From assembly GCA_009667805.1 (NCBI GenBank), contig CM019063.1, forward strand, positions 57,272,881 through 57,336,880: a stretch of 64,000 nt of DNA, read 5' to 3'. How positions within the stretch are numbered: position 1 is the stretch's first letter; every line of letters starts with the position of its first letter. Below the pieces are notes generated by a model that did not search any database, was not told where the DNA came from, and saw only the letters and a program-made list of their open reading frames with translations. The DNA comes from Leptobrachium leishanense (Eukaryota; Chordata; Amphibia; Anura; Megophryidae). Below are positions 42,529-53,718 of the stretch, piece by piece. The position numbers were made by a program, and so were the translations under genes.

Positions 42529-43340
42529 TAAGCATTCCTGCTCTTGGCATAGATTGGGGTGCAAGGTTGTTCCCTTGTACCTTCTCCAGGATACAGAGCA
42601 ATCTGAATCAGTTACTGCTTCCCGTGTTCGAGGAGTCACTTGTGGAAGCCACACTTCCTTCATTTATGACTTGACCGGTGGAAAGCTTGTTATTGCTTTA
42701 GAACTCCAGCCAACCCTAGGTGTGTTCTTTGATTTATTGGACCCGTGCTGTGGAAAGTTACTGGAGGGTCCTGATTGGCTGAGTCACTTCTGGGTCTGGG
42801 CTCCCTGCAGGGGCTGCATTGTTTACAATATACAGCCAGTGTAGAATCTTAAAGATTTTTATTCTTGATTATACTTTTTTTTGTTGTCCTCGCCTCGTAT
42901 TCTACTGATGTATGAGTTGGGGGGGGGTCTCAAACTCCTGCCCCCCATATGTTTATTGTCTACAATTCCCAGAATTCTTTGAATGCAATAAATGGCCAGA
43001 GAATCGTGGGAGGTGCTGTAGTTCCAAAACATCTTGGGGGGCAGATATTGATATGCCTGGGGTAGAGAATTGGGGCGTAGACATCCTGGGGCGCCCCTTT
43101 TTAAGTCATTCCACCCCCCCTCCCCTCGGACGTTTTATTGATTTGTGAATCACTTGGGTTCCTTTTTAAGATACAGTTGTAATCAAAATTATTCAACCGC
43201 CCCGTTGCAAATCAGATTTATTGTCAATATTTACAGACTTTAAGCTGTTTGTATAAACAAACAAAAGCAACTGAAATCGCTGAACGCAACGCGCGCTGCG
43301 AGGGGGGTTTCCCCAAATTCATCGGAAAATGCAACTTTTA
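42529..43340. other. No gene; one short decayed MITE
   Basis: 42554-42844 is an open frame without known domains. Around 42925-43042, CTACAATTCCCAGAATTC and the loosely inverted ATCGTGGGAGGTGCTGTAG suggest an ACTACAACTCCCA-type hAT MITE like those at 48518-48660 and 55595-55735. Confidence 0.5.
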
Positions 43341-43741
43341 GGCTAGACGAACGCATCTTTCACGTCGACCGTCAAAACGTACGTCCATGCGTCCGGACGC
43401 ACTTTTTCACGGAAGACGCGATAGCGGTCATACGATGCGCAATTTCGGCCATATTTTTTGACGGAGCTATAAAAAACAAATGGACGCGATGTTGGCCGGA
43501 TATGAGCAGCGTCTGACGTCTCCTAATCACGCGCACACGCCGCTATGAGGACGCAGCGCACTCTGTGCGTCAGTACTAGCGTGTCCACGTTCTCGTAAAA
43601 ATGCATTCGTTTGCCTTTTGCGTTGCGCGGCCGAACTCTCGTGCGGCAGTACTTCGTATATTGGCCGTCATTTGCTGCTACTGCGGCCGTAATAAAGTGC
43701 GGCTCAACGCACGTTCGCACTGCGTTCGTCTGACCCCAGCC
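43341..43741. mobile_element. Harbinger-like MITE, family A, damaged left end
   Basis: GGCTAGACGAACGC (five bases missing from the usual end) ... GTCTGACCCCAGCC, with TTA before and TAA after. Confidence 0.82.
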
Positions 43742-43821
43742 TAAATGGGTTCTGCAGTCTCAAAAGTATTAAACGGCCTTCACGGCAAGCATGTTTAGTA
43801 TAAGCATACGAGCTAGTTTAA

Positions 43822-43894
43822 CCCCTTAAGGACCAGGGCTCTTTAACGTCAATACGTTTATGATGTAACAGTTATGTCATTGTCCCTTAAAGGG
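43822..43894. mobile_element. Tiny piggyBac-like element (73 bp)
   Basis: TTAA at 43818-43821 and 43895-43898, ends CCCCTTAAGGACC and, in reverse complement, CCCTTTAAGGGAC. Short length makes this tentative. Confidence 0.55.
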
Positions 43895-43898
43895 TTAA

Positions 43899-44805
43899 TG
43901 TCTGTGCTGGCGTAGATGGGCCGACTGGTTCCTCTGCTGTCGTAATCTATGCATCTGGGTTAGAGAAATCGCTCTGTACGGGGCTGAATATTTATCAGGA
44001 GACGTCAGGCCGAGCGCCCAGGTAATGTAGGTTAGGCTGGTGGAGCCAGATGAAGAAATTTAACTCTTTTATGTCCTCGTCAAAGGGATAGCGTCACCAT
44101 GCTAAAATTCCGTTTATTGAGCCTCTGAAAGCGTCCGCGCTCTGGAGCCAAGCCGACGCTTTGGAGTTAGAGTTTAGTCTAGACCGGGCATTATTCACAC
44201 TTACTACAACCCTGAAACATAAAAAGGGAGCCTGGGAACCGGGGGTCAAGTCCTAAAAAATAATGTGCAGGGACTTCACGGTATATGCTCCCTAACTAAC
44301 CACGTCATCTATCAATTAACACACCGTCCACACTCTCGTTCATATGAATGTGTTTATATATATAGACGGCGTATTATGGAAAATACACAATAAATAATAT
44401 TTATTATGACTTAACACCTAAATAAAAGCTTCATAGTGCGTGGGGCAAATGGGAACTCGGTCCCTGTAAAAATAGTGCAGGAACTGCGTTCCCACGTGTT
44501 CCTGCTCGACTTTATCCCCCACTGGTAACCCCCCCAACCAAAGATTTCCCAAAGATATCAGCCCCCCAAGAGACAGTTGTCACGGTGCATTTATTCCACC
44601 ACCCCACGCTCTGGAGATATATGTATACAGGTATGGGCTGGAGTTTCTTCTTCTCACGTGTTCCCACTCAACGTGACCCCTGGTGGGTATATTTGTACAG
44701 CGTGCGTGTAGATAGATGTGCTTGTTTGTATATATATATATATATAATGTATCACTGGAGAATTGCAGGAGGCTGTGATACTTTTTAATTTGCACTAACA
44801 TTATC
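43899..44805. other. No gene recognised
   Basis: No coding domain. A short TA-rich run lies at 44728-44748. Confidence 0.45.
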
Positions 44806-44970
44806 AAGGTTATTCAGAGAGAGGTGAAAAGCAGGAGAATGGCTGGAGAATGGAAAATTCGAGGTCAAAATAGCCAAATTTTATCTCACTTTCCAAATCG
44901 GCTACTTTGACCTAGAATTTTCCATTCTCCAGCCATTCTCCTGCTTTTCACCTCTCTCTGAATAAGCTTG
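44806..44970. mobile_element. Compact palindromic foldback element
   Basis: CAAGGTTATTCAGAGAGAGG begins a left arm of about 70 bp that mirrors the right arm ending CCTCTCTCTGAATAAGCTTG, with few mismatches and a short centre. Same family as the interrupted unit at 8958-9738. Confidence 0.88.
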
Positions 44971-45152
44971 TGAGAGTTAACCCCTCGTCTTCAGATGATA
45001 AGGGTTAGGAAGTTAAACTAAAGCAAAGGGGTAGAAAACTAGATATAAGAGGTGAGAGGGGGGGCTGGGATGGAGAGTATTAAATATTGCAGATGAGTAG
45101 TGGATGGTGATAGAAAATGAGCAGGATATGTAAAGATCATAAACAGAGATAA

Positions 45153-45153
45153 G

Positions 45154-45186
<33 letters not shown>

Positions 45187-45200
45187 GTGTATATATATTT
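45153..45200. repeat. (TA)n microsatellite
   Basis: TATATA run with flanking TATGTGTATATA. Confidence 0.95.
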
Positions 45201-45224
45201 GAGTGTATATGTATGTGTGTGTCA

Positions 45225-45350
45225 AGACCTGAAGAGAGAGGTCACACTCTTGAAAGCTTGTCTTTTAAATTTTACGTTGGTCCAATATAAAAGGTATCAC
45301 TACGCACTGCTATACTCGTGATTTTGACATCTGGACTAACATGGCTTATC
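45225..45350. repeat. Dispersed-repeat-like segment (tentative)
   Basis: GACCTGAAGAGAGAGGTCAC, TTGAAAGCTTGTC and TTGGTCCAATATAAAAGGTA in this order resemble a repeat common in vertebrate genomes. No second copy in the window to confirm. Confidence 0.4.
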
Positions 45351-45464
45351 AAATCTACACTATTGTACGTGTGTGTATATATATATGTTCGTGTGTGTAT
45401 ATATACACATGTTCATAGTTGTGTGTTCACATATGTGTATGTGACCGTGTGTGTACTGTATATA

Positions 45465-46083
45465 GAAACATAGAAACATAGAATATGTCGGCAGATAAGA
45501 ACCTTTCGGCCCATCTAGTCTGCCCAATTACATGGATACTTTAGGCTAGGGTCAGACGAACGCATTTTTGCGTTGTCTGTGAAAAAGTACGTTCGAACGA
45601 ATGGACGTATTTTTTCACGGAGTACGCGATAGCGGTCATACTATGCGCATTTGCGTCCGTGATTTTGTACGGATCATCAATAAAACACTTTGTGCATCTG
45701 GACGTTATGTTGGCCGGACATTAGCAGCGTCTGACATCTCCAAATCACACACACACGCCGCTAGCGGCCGCAGCGCACTCTGTACAACCGTACTAGTGGT
45801 TTTACGTTCTCGAAAAAATGCGTTCGTTTGCCGCTTGCGTTGCGCAGCCGGACTTTTGTGCGACCGTACTTCGTATATTGGCCGTCATTGCCTGGCATTT
45901 GCTGCTACTACGGCCGTGATTAAGTGCGCCTGCACGCGCGTTCGCACTGCGCTCGTCTGACCCTAGCCTTACCTGGATTTATCTTCTGTTTAGGATAGCC
46001 TTATGCCTATCCCATGCTTGCTTAAATTCAATCACTGTTTTGGCCTCTACCACTTCAACTGGAAGGCTGATCCATGTATCCAC
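45465..46083 (-). mobile_element. CR1 LINE 3' end, interrupted by a MITE
   Basis: Minus strand: ORF2 end and stop (46083-45972), then 3' UTR GGGCCGAAAGGTTCTTATCTG and a TTTCTATG tail (45465-45480). Colinear with 5690-5876 apart from the Harbinger-like MITE at 45544-45968. Confidence 0.9.
45544..45968. mobile_element. Harbinger-like MITE, family A, with proven TTA target
   Basis: GGCTAGGGTCAGACGAACGC ... CGTCTGACCCTAGCC between TTA at 45541-45543 and 45969-45971. The CR1 copy at 5786-5800 shows the same site with a single TTA (as TAA on that strand), proving a 3-bp TTA duplication. Confidence 0.95.
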
Positions 46084-46102
46084 CATATATAGCGAGATAG
46101 AT

Positions 46103-46286
46103 CAGAGGTTCCCAACCCTGGTCCTCAGGTTCCCCTAACAGGACAGGTTTTAAGGATCACCTTGGGGAAATGCAGACTGAATCCTGCAATCACTGAGCAG
46201 CAAATCATATAACCTGTGCTGAGCTTCACATATCCTGCAAACCTGGCCTGTTAGTGGATCCTGAGGACCGGAGTTGGGAAACACTG
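46103..46286. mobile_element. Short hAT MITE (CAGTGGTTCCCAACC family)
   Basis: CAGAGGTTCCCAACCCTGG ... GAGTTGGGAAACACTG around the standard body. No clear duplication left. Confidence 0.8.
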
Positions 46287-46338
46287 CTCTAGTGCATCCT
46301 AACGGAGGTCTGACTATACTACACAAAAAGGATTAGAT

Positions 46339-46505
46339 CAGTGTTTCCCAAACCTGTCCTCGGGACCCTCAACCAGGCCAGATTTTGCAGATCACCTTGG
46401 GGAAATGCAGACTGAATCCTCCAATCACTGAGCAGCAAATCATATCACCTGCGCTGAGCAGCCTGGCGAGGCGGAGGGTCCGGAGTACAGGTTTGGGAAA
46501 CACTG
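46339..46505. mobile_element. Short hAT MITE (CAGTGGTTCCCAACC family)
   Basis: CAGTGTTTCCCAAACCTG ... CAGGTTTGGGAAACACTG, with flanks GATTAGAT and AATTAGAC sharing ATTAGA. Confidence 0.82.
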
Positions 46506-46515
46506 AATTAGACAC

Positions 46516-47483
46516 TAGGGCTGCAACTAACGATTATTTGCATGATTGATTAGTTGGCCGATTAATCGATTCATCGGATAAAAAAAATAACTTTTTTTTT
46601 TTACATAATATTCCTTTTAAGTAAAAAAAAAATGTAAACCCTTGCCCCTCCCCCCATTCTTTTTTCGTAAGCAATTTGCGTAGTGTATATTACTTTCGGA
46701 CGTACATACGCAAATTGCAAACTTTCCGCGCACAAGGTATGCAAGCACCTGGTCAGAGTGATGGATTGATGCTTTGTACACAGCTTAAGTCCATGTCTGC
46801 TTACTACTTAAACTAATGCTGCTACAAGAGCTCAGGTAGACATGATGTCAGCATGAAAGCAAAGCGAGGAGGGAGGGGGGGCACTCAACGTAGCCTGACC
46901 ACGTTAATAAGCTAAAGTGGTCAGGGTGCGTACAGTCCCTTTACAATAATTTCATGAACAAACTGAGCAGGTGGAGGGTCCAAAAGGTGGAAAGGAGTGA
47001 GTTTGGGCAAGGGACTTTACCGGAGTATGAGAGGGAGTGGGTTTTTACAAAAGACCAGACCTGAATGTGGTAGGAAGTTTGTGGGAAGGGGCCAGACCAA
47101 ATGGAGAGAATGGCTGCTCCAAACCAAAGAAGGGGTGGCAGGCAGGTTGGGGTGGTGGTACAGGACTCCAGCTTCAAGTAATTATAAAACGCCAGCGGTA
47201 CAGTGCCCATACCCAGTGGCAGTGTGCCAGGGTTTGTGCTATAGCGCTGCTAGAGTTGTAAACTGAATAAAAACAAACTGCTTATGTCTGACGTAACCCT
47301 AGAACTAAATCATACCGTCTAAAGCAGCGGCGCGTCTTCTCCAATCAGCTCCAAAGCAGAATCTGAGGTTATAAGGTTTATCTTAGTCGGACTCTAAACA
47401 ATGTGTGCTGTACACAAATCGATTACTTGATTATGAAAATAGTTGTCAACTATTCTCCTTATCGATTAGTTGTTTCAGCCCTA
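46516..47483. mobile_element. Intact hAT-like non-autonomous element
   Basis: 968 bp, ends TAGGGCTGCAACTAACGATT and, in reverse complement, TAGGGCTGAAACAACTAATCG. Perfect 8-bp duplication TTAGACAC at 46508-46515 and 47484-47491. Terminal regions are full of ATTAATCG words. This is the undisturbed reference for the outer element at 19212-31152, including one unexpanded copy of the 33-bp minisatellite segment. Confidence 0.93.
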
Positions 47484-47491
47484 TTAGACAC

Positions 47492-47818
47492 CGAGGCATT
47501 TAACCCTTTCTTGGGACATAGTTCTTTCGTGTTCGTATGTATAATATGTATACTGTATATATCTATATCCGTGAGGAATGAGGATCATGGGAGTTGTAGT
47601 TCTCTGCATCCACCTGGGTGCTGTAATGTCAGTGTTAGTTGATTTGGTGCTCACCCCTAGCACTTTTTTCTCGTCTTGTGAGTTCTTATCACCCGGCTTT
47701 CTGATTACACGCGGGATCCGTATCTTCTTTTCCTCTACGTGTCTGATAAAAACACGACTTGACTCCACAGAAAATCTGTAATGGTTTAATTCCAGCAGAT
47801 GTCGTTACAAATTCCAGT
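47492..47818. other. No gene recognised
   Basis: CATGGGAGTTGTAGTTCTCTG at 47587 is a piece of the ACTACAACTCCCA-type MITE family. No coding region. Confidence 0.45.
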
Positions 47819-47821
47819 TTA

Positions 47822-48029
47822 GGCTGGCAGCACACGAGCACACTAATGCTTACGTGCGCCCGCACTTCCCTGCGTCTGTGCCGTTTTTTGACGGGGAGGG
47901 CCAACCACCGTACTTGAAAAAGCCCTCCCCATCGAAAAGCTAGACGGACGCTGACAGGGATACAAAGCGCGATCCTCCACTCGCGGACGTTCCTTCCTCT
48001 CTCCGAGAAACGCTCGTGTGCTGCCAGCC
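47822..48029. mobile_element. Harbinger-like MITE, GGCTGGCAGCACACGAGC family
   Basis: 208 bp with perfect 18-bp ends GGCTGGCAGCACACGAGC, and TTA at 47819-47821 and 48030-48032. Shares its right TTA with the next element. Confidence 0.9.
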
Positions 48030-48032
48030 TTA

Positions 48033-48460
48033 GGCCGGGTGCACACTAGACGTTAAATTCTGCGCTCTAACGCGCGTTACCGGCGTGCGTTACTGCCTAC
48101 AGTTAACGCCGATAGAGCACAACACACGCTACCGCGCGCTGCGCATAACGCGCGCTGTGGGACGTGCGTTTACAGAAACACCTAGCTTGTGCGCTAGGAT
48201 CGACGCGACGTTGGCACGTCAAATTCATCGCGCATGCGCACAACGCACAACGTAGACATAATTGTCTTCAACTTTATTAAAATTAATCTTATGGCCAGCT
48301 TTTTTTTCCTCCAGCTCACAAAATTCACGTTTTTAAGACGTGCGTCAAAATTAACGCATCGTCTGACATCTACCATCTCTTCCGTCATTTTTAACGCACG
48401 GGTCCGTCGTTTTTAACGCGCGTTAGTGCGCAAAAATTAACGTCTAGTGTGCAGCCGGCC
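48033..48460. mobile_element. Harbinger-like MITE, GGCCGGGTGCACACTAGACG family
   Basis: Ends match over about 23 of 24 bp (GGCCGGGTGCACACTAGACG and GGCCGGCTGCACACTAGACG). TTA at 48030-48032 and 48461-48463. Rich in AACGCGCGTTA words. Confidence 0.9.
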
Positions 48461-48517
48461 TTAGTGTCACTGCGCAGACTATTCGGGGAAGGGGAGATGC
48501 CAGCAGTATGGAAAACC

Positions 48518-48660
48518 GCCGTCAGATCCCCCCTCCCAGATGTTTCTGAACTACAACTCCCATGATTCCCTGGCAATCTGTTGCATTTAAAGAATCCTGG
48601 GTATTGTAGGTCACCAACAACTGGAGGGCCAGAATTTGACAGCCCTGCTCTAGGGTAATA
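48518..48660. mobile_element. ACTACAACTCCCA-type hAT MITE
   Basis: CTGAACTACAACTCCCATGATTCC and CTGGGTATTGTAGGTCACCAAC form the two diverged halves; a similar unit lies at 55595-55735. Superfamily by resemblance only. Confidence 0.6.
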
Positions 48661-49815
48661 TTTTAGTCTCCAGAGCTGACAATCACACAGGTGCAGCAAA
48701 CCCCCACAATATGTGATCGCTGAGCTTACTATGAAGGAATGTGATGAATGTAAACACCCACTGGGCTGCATTTTAAAGCTGGCTGCATGTCGCCGTGCCC
48801 CATTGCGCGTCTGTACCAGATCACTTGCAAAATCATAGCCATATCTCCACGTTACATCTGATTTGTCACTGCATAATAGTTACGGTCACCATAGCTATGA
48901 GGCCTCCGAGCGTCGAGCCAAAGGAAATCCCAGAAAGAATTGTTTTGGTAACTGTGCTGCGGTTTGACAGGTTTGCGGCTTACCTCTGGACGCTGATGGG
49001 TTGTGCAGCAAAAAGTGATACTTGAACATGAATGAAGTGTCCTAGACATATGAAGGGTTAAATCCATTGGGCATACGTACAAACGCAATCAAATATTAAC
49101 CCTGTGAGTGCACATATCACATGTTTAGTTTATGAAGGGAGTGCGTGCTTGGCTGCTTGACTTATTAAAGGGCCGGTACCACCAAAAAATGAAATGTCCT
49201 TATTGTGTTTATTTTGTGTCTCTGATATCTTACATGTGCTTTGTTTTTCTCTTGCAATATATGTTACTCTATATATGCCACTGGGTGCATCCATTGTGTG
49301 ATATTTTGTGTGATAAACTGCAAAGTATCTTTCCAACACTTGCTCCTCACTGTGTGGCTTTGGCCATAGAATGGAGTGTATGGGTCGATCACTGACTCAA
49401 ATCATTGTGTTGTGCGGGATGTATTCAAAGGACATCACCAGGGGCTAGACTAGAAGAATTTTAAGCTCCCTGTCTTCTCTCATTCAGCTGCCATCTCTTA
49501 TCTGGAGTAGCCTGGAGAACAATAGGCCCCTATTGCCTTATCTAAACATGCCCTCCTCCACCTCATTAACTGTTAAATAATATATACGATAACGCACAGC
49601 CACCGAGTAAAACTCACCATTAGATTTTGGTAAATGTTGCATCCTGGGAAAAGTGCACAAAGTAGAAACATGAGATAATTTTTAAAAAAAAAATCAAATT
49701 TTTCTCTCCTTTTTTTCATGCAGTTACTTCAAACAAAGAAAAAAAGACTAGCAGATGTTTTATAATGTGGTTTTGTTTGTAATGCATATGTAATGTACCA
49801 GTAGGTACAGCTCCT
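48661..49815. other. No gene recognised
   Basis: Mixed single-copy-looking sequence. Frames up to 87 codons (49132-49395) have no known domain; the hydrophobic one at 49200-49300 is A/T-driven. Confidence 0.45.
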
Positions 49816-49819
49816 GTAA

Positions 49820-50246
49820 GGCTGGGGTCAGACCAGCGCACTTTTAACCTGCGTTCTGGCGCACATAATTACGGCCGCACTAGCAGCAGATGACGGGCAA
49901 TGACAGCCAATATACGATGTACGGCCGCACAAAAGTCCGGCCGTGCAACGCAAGTGGAAAATGAACGCATTTTTTTGAGAACGCGGAACCGCTAGTACTG
50001 ACGTACTGAGTGCGCAGCTGCGGCATAGCGGCGTGTTTGCGTGATTAGGAGATGTCAGACACTGCTAATGTCCAGCCTACATTACGTCCAGACGCAAAAA
50101 GAGTTTTATTGACGATCCGTACAAAATCACGCCCGAAAATGCGCGTCGTCTGACCGTTTTTGCGCATTCCATGATAAAATACGTCAATGCGTTCGGAAGC
50201 ACTTTTTCACGTTCACGGGGAAAAATGCTTTCGTCTGACCCTAGCC
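49820..50246. mobile_element. Harbinger-like MITE, family A
   Basis: GGCTGGGGTCAGACCAGCGC ... CGTCTGACCCTAGCC with TAA at 49817-49819 and 50247-50249. Confidence 0.88.
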
Positions 50247-50277
50247 TAAGTGGTAGCGTCCCTTTAAAGAAATCTAA

Positions 50278-51039
50278 GGCTGGCATCAGACGAGCACGCT
50301 ATGTGTGCCCGTAGTGATGTGCTTACCGGCATCCGTCGCAGCATTGTGACGCTGCAACTGGGCCGGTCACATGCTTATGCGCACGCACAAAATGCGTGCG
50401 CAACAAGCGTCCGTTATCCAAGCCTCTCCGGCAAAGCGCTAGGACGCGCGATGACTAAGGCTAGGGACAGATGAGCGCATTTTCTGCGGCCACCGTCAAA
50501 ATGTACGTCGATGCGTGCGCACGCATTTTTTCACGGAATACGCTTAAGTGGTCAGACGACCACAGTCGCACAGTCGCAGGTACTCACCAACGCAATTCTA
50601 GGGAAATCCGGCTGTTTGAGCGTTATGTAGGCCGCACACTAGCAGCGTCTGACGTCTCCTAATCACGCACACACGCTGCCATGCGGCCGCAGCGCACTCT
50701 GTACGTCTGTAGCAGCGGTTTCACGTTCTGAGAAAAATGCGTTCATTTGCCGGTTGCGTGGTGTCGGCGCACTTTTGTACGCACGTACTGCGTATATTGG
50801 CCGTCATTGGCCGTTATGTGCTGCTACTGCCGCCGTGATTTAGTGCGCCTGCACGCGCGTTCCGACTGCCCCACTCTGACCCTAGCCTTAGCTGCAAAGC
50901 TCGATTGTCCAGGGAGGATTGCGCTTTGCAGCGCTGAGCGCACTCAGCGAGGTGGCCACCAGACGGGCGTCGAGTGGAAGGAAAGTCCACTCTCACGGAC
51001 GTTCCTTCCGCTCTCCAAAGACGCTCGCCTGACACAGCC
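50278..51039. mobile_element. Harbinger-like MITE, family B, interrupted
   Basis: GGCTGGCATCAGACGAGCAC ... GCTCGCCTGACACAGCC with TAA at 50275-50277 and 51040-51042. Body words (GCTGCAAAGC, GCGCTGAGCGCACT, GGACGTTCCTTCC) match 53719-54026. A family A element is inserted at 50459-50887. Confidence 0.87.
50459..50887. mobile_element. Harbinger-like MITE, family A, nested in family B
   Basis: GGCTAGGGACAGATGAGCGC ... CTCTGACCCTAGCC, with TAA before and TTA after. Confidence 0.85.
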
Positions 51040-51185
51040 TAAGAGAGGCATCTCAAGTTTATTGTACCACGCCGAGTATATAGGGATACTGATGAGACTG
51101 GTAGAATTCCAATGTCCTGGCACGAAGATTCTGTCACCAGTTCCGGCAGCTTGATCCATGGGATCTCTGTATTGGTGTCCATTAA

Positions 51186-51491
51186 CCCTTTCCTGCCGCA
51201 GGACGTACTATGCCATCCCTGCGGCAGGTGGGCCTTGAAGCCGCGGGGTGTACTAATACACCCTGTTGACTTCAATGGGCCTCCTCCGGTCCCACCCACT
51301 AGCTGGCGAGCGCTATGTGCCATTTGTTGCTGCGGGACAGCCTGGTTCAGACCGTTCCCCAGCAGCTAATGACGAGTGTCCGCTGCGTGGGCGCCCTGAA
51401 GGCTGAAGCAGCCGGCTAACAGGGTGTACTAGTACTCCCCGGCCGTCGTTAAAACCCTCTCATCGGGCACAACCTGCCCGGCGTGAAAGGT
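51186..51491. mobile_element. piggyBac-like non-autonomous element
   Basis: TTAA at 51182-51185 and 51492-51495, ends CCCTTTCCTGCCG and, in reverse complement, CCTTTCACGCCGGGC. G/C-rich interior with CGTACTA and TACTAGTAC words. Confidence 0.68.
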
Positions 51492-51502
51492 TTAATGTAG
51501 GA

Positions 51503-51644
51503 CAGTGTTTCTCAACCTTGGTCCTTAGTTCCACCTAACAGGCCAGGTTTGCCAGTGATTGCAGGATTCAGTCTGCATTTCCCCAGGGAATCCTTAAAGC
51601 CTGGTCTGTTGGAGGGTCCTGAGGACCAGGGTTGGGAAATATTG
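51503..51644. mobile_element. Short hAT MITE (CAGTGGTTCCCAACC family), shortened
   Basis: CAGTGTTTCTCAACCTTGG ... CAGGGTTGGGAAATATTG; part of the standard middle is missing. Confidence 0.78.
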
Positions 51645-51864
51645 CTATAGGGGTCATTCCCTTGGGAAATGGAAATAATGGTGGAGCTGCAGTGGATCGA
51701 CTGTGGTGAATTCACCAATGAGGTTTGTTCTACTGTAGTATTCACAATTCTTTCCTCTGTAGTTTCAGTCGAAGTTGTCCAGTGTTTTGTTTCCAGCAGT
51801 GTTTCTGTCGGAGTGCAATATAGGTCGTCCCTTTAAAATCGCCGAAGCATATTTACCGGTGTTA

Positions 51865-52291
51865 GGCTAGGGTCAGACTAGCGCAGTTTTAACGTGCGTT
51901 TAGCCGCACGAAATCACGGCCGTACTAGCAGCAAATGACGTCCAATGCCGGGGAACATACGACGAACGGCCGCACGAAAGTTCGTCCGCGCAACGCAAGT
52001 GGCCAACGAACGCATTTTTTCGAGAACGTCAAACCGCTACTACTGACGTACAGAGTGCGCTGCGGCCGCATAGCGGCGTGTGTGCGTGATTAGGAGACGT
52101 CAGACGCTGCTAATGTCCGGCTAACATAACGTCCAGACTCAAAAAGTGTTTTATTGATGATCCGTACAAAATCACGGACGAAAAGGCGCATCGTATGACC
52201 GCTATCTCGTATTCCGGGGAAAAATACGTACGTTCGTTCGACCGCACTTTTTCACGGACAACGTGAAAAATGCGTTCGTCTGACCCTAGCC
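51865..52291. mobile_element. Harbinger-like MITE, family A
   Basis: GGCTAGGGTCAGACTAGCGC ... CGTCTGACCCTAGCC with TTA at 51862-51864 and 52292-52294. Confidence 0.9.
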
Positions 52292-52375
52292 TTAGAAACA
52301 ATGTCGCACCATGGTTAGCCGCAGTTCACTCACTTTATGGAAGAATAAAGTGTTATCGTTGTTCACGGTTGTTTG

Positions 52376-52619
52376 TAGTGTTACCAGGTCGGCCATGTTT
52401 TTCTGAACACCTTAATATTTCATGCAGAGGGGGTGCACTGGGAAAAGTGCTGCCCTGCAACATGTATAATTCATATGCTGCAGGCAGGATATTGGTATTG
52501 GCTTCGTAGCTGCAGCGTTTGGATTCTACATACTACAGGCTGCATTTTTCATGCGCTGCCCATCAGCATGAATAAATTGTAATGTGTCCAGGAAAACATG
52601 GCCGACCTGGCAACCCTTG
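52376..52619. mobile_element. hAT MITE, TAGGGTTGCCAGG family
   Basis: Left TACCAGGTCGGCCATGTTTT mirrors right AAAACATGGCCGACCTGGCA. Body shared with 53454-53712 and 61423-61658 (GGGAAAAGTGCTGCCCTGCA, ATGAATAAATT). Confidence 0.82.
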
Positions 52620-53002
52620 TGCTGACAAGTCACACAGTATATTTCCCGTGCAGCGCATGGTGAGATGAATGTGCGCTTTTTCATTAACCCAGCTAGTTGT
52701 ACATTCCTAAAATATTCCGGAGTGTGTTATAAATTAGTCACACGTACCTCCTCGGGGCGGCGGGTAGGGCTTTGCAGAAACTACATTTTGTCTGTAGTAT
52801 GTCTGCAGTCCTTGATGTCATTAAGTTAATACGGACATGGAAGTAATGGGTTAACAGAAATAATTAATTCTGCTCCTTTAACACTCTCTGTCCATGCTTG
52901 ATTACTTTGATAATTACATGGACTGCGAGGGGTTAAACAACGCACATTCCACCTTTTTATCTGCCTGAAGTCAATGCTGAAATCCCCTCAATAATATTAT
53001 TA
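52620..53002. other. No gene recognised
   Basis: Single-copy-looking sequence without coding or repeat structure. Confidence 0.45.
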
Positions 53003-53136
53003 TTATTGTCATCATTTATATGGCGCCAACAGTTTCCGCAGCGCTTTACAATATCCAAAGGGAACGAGATAAAAGGACATAGAATGGAAACAAAAGGTGT
53101 AGAGGGCCTTGCTCATAGGAGCTTACAATCTAGAGG
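53003..53136 (-). mobile_element. LINE/SINE 3'-end fragment (CR1/L2-like)
   Basis: ATTATTATTATTGTCATC followed by TATATGGCGCCAACAGTTTC, CGCAGCGCTTTACAAT, and later CTTGCTCATAGGAGCTTACA: the 3' end and (ATA)n tail of a LINE found widely in vertebrates. Short relatives lie at 26866-26925, 58030-58090 and 63631-63668. Confidence 0.65.
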
Positions 53137-53137
53137 G

Positions 53138-53320
53138 ATTGGTTCCCATCCGCGGTCCTCAAGTACCCCTAACAGGACAGGTTTTAAGGATTCCCTTGGG
53201 GAAATGCAGACTGAAACCTGCAATCCCTGAGCAGCAAATCATATCACCTGTGCGGTGCTTCACATACCCTGCAAACCTGGCCTGTTAGGGAGACCTGAGT
53301 ACCGCGGTTGGGAACCACTG
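53138..53320. mobile_element. Short hAT MITE (CAGTGGTTCCCAACC family)
   Basis: ATTGGTTCCCATCCGCGG ... CCGCGGTTGGGAACCACTG. Flanks ATCTAGAG and ATCCAGAG agree in 7 of 8 with one base of slack. Inserted just after a LINE 3' fragment. Confidence 0.83.
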
Positions 53321-53453
53321 ATCCAGAGGGATTGGGGGTTGAGGAAGACAAGGGGAATTTTATTAGATAGCAGGATCAATAAAAAATATGGAATACAAGG
53401 GGTTAACAGGAACCATTCCGTCTGCTCTCTTAATAATACAATACCTGGGATAA

Positions 53454-53712
53454 AGGGTTGCCAGGTCGGACATGTTTTCCTGCGCATATATTAATATTTC
53501 ATGCAGAGGAGAGAACAGGGAAAAGTGCTGCCCTGCTACATGTATGATTCATATGCTGCAGGGAGGAAATCAAGACAGGTCCCCTGGGATTCCCTTTTTG
53601 ATGTCTGCCTGCAGCGCATGAGTTCTACATGCTGCGGGGCTGCATTATTCATGCGCTGCCCATCATCATGAATAAATTATATGTGTCCAGGAAAACCTGG
53701 CCGATCTGGCAA
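53454..53712. mobile_element. hAT MITE, TAGGGTTGCCAGG family
   Basis: AGGGTTGCCAGGTCGGACAT ... AACCTGGCCGATCTGGCA, longest of the three members here. Confidence 0.82.
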
Positions 53713-53718
53713 AGCCAA

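Noticed and set aside
42554..42844. 96-codon plus-strand frame
   Set aside because: No recognised domain; could be an exon, but no matching splice sites or neighbour exons found.
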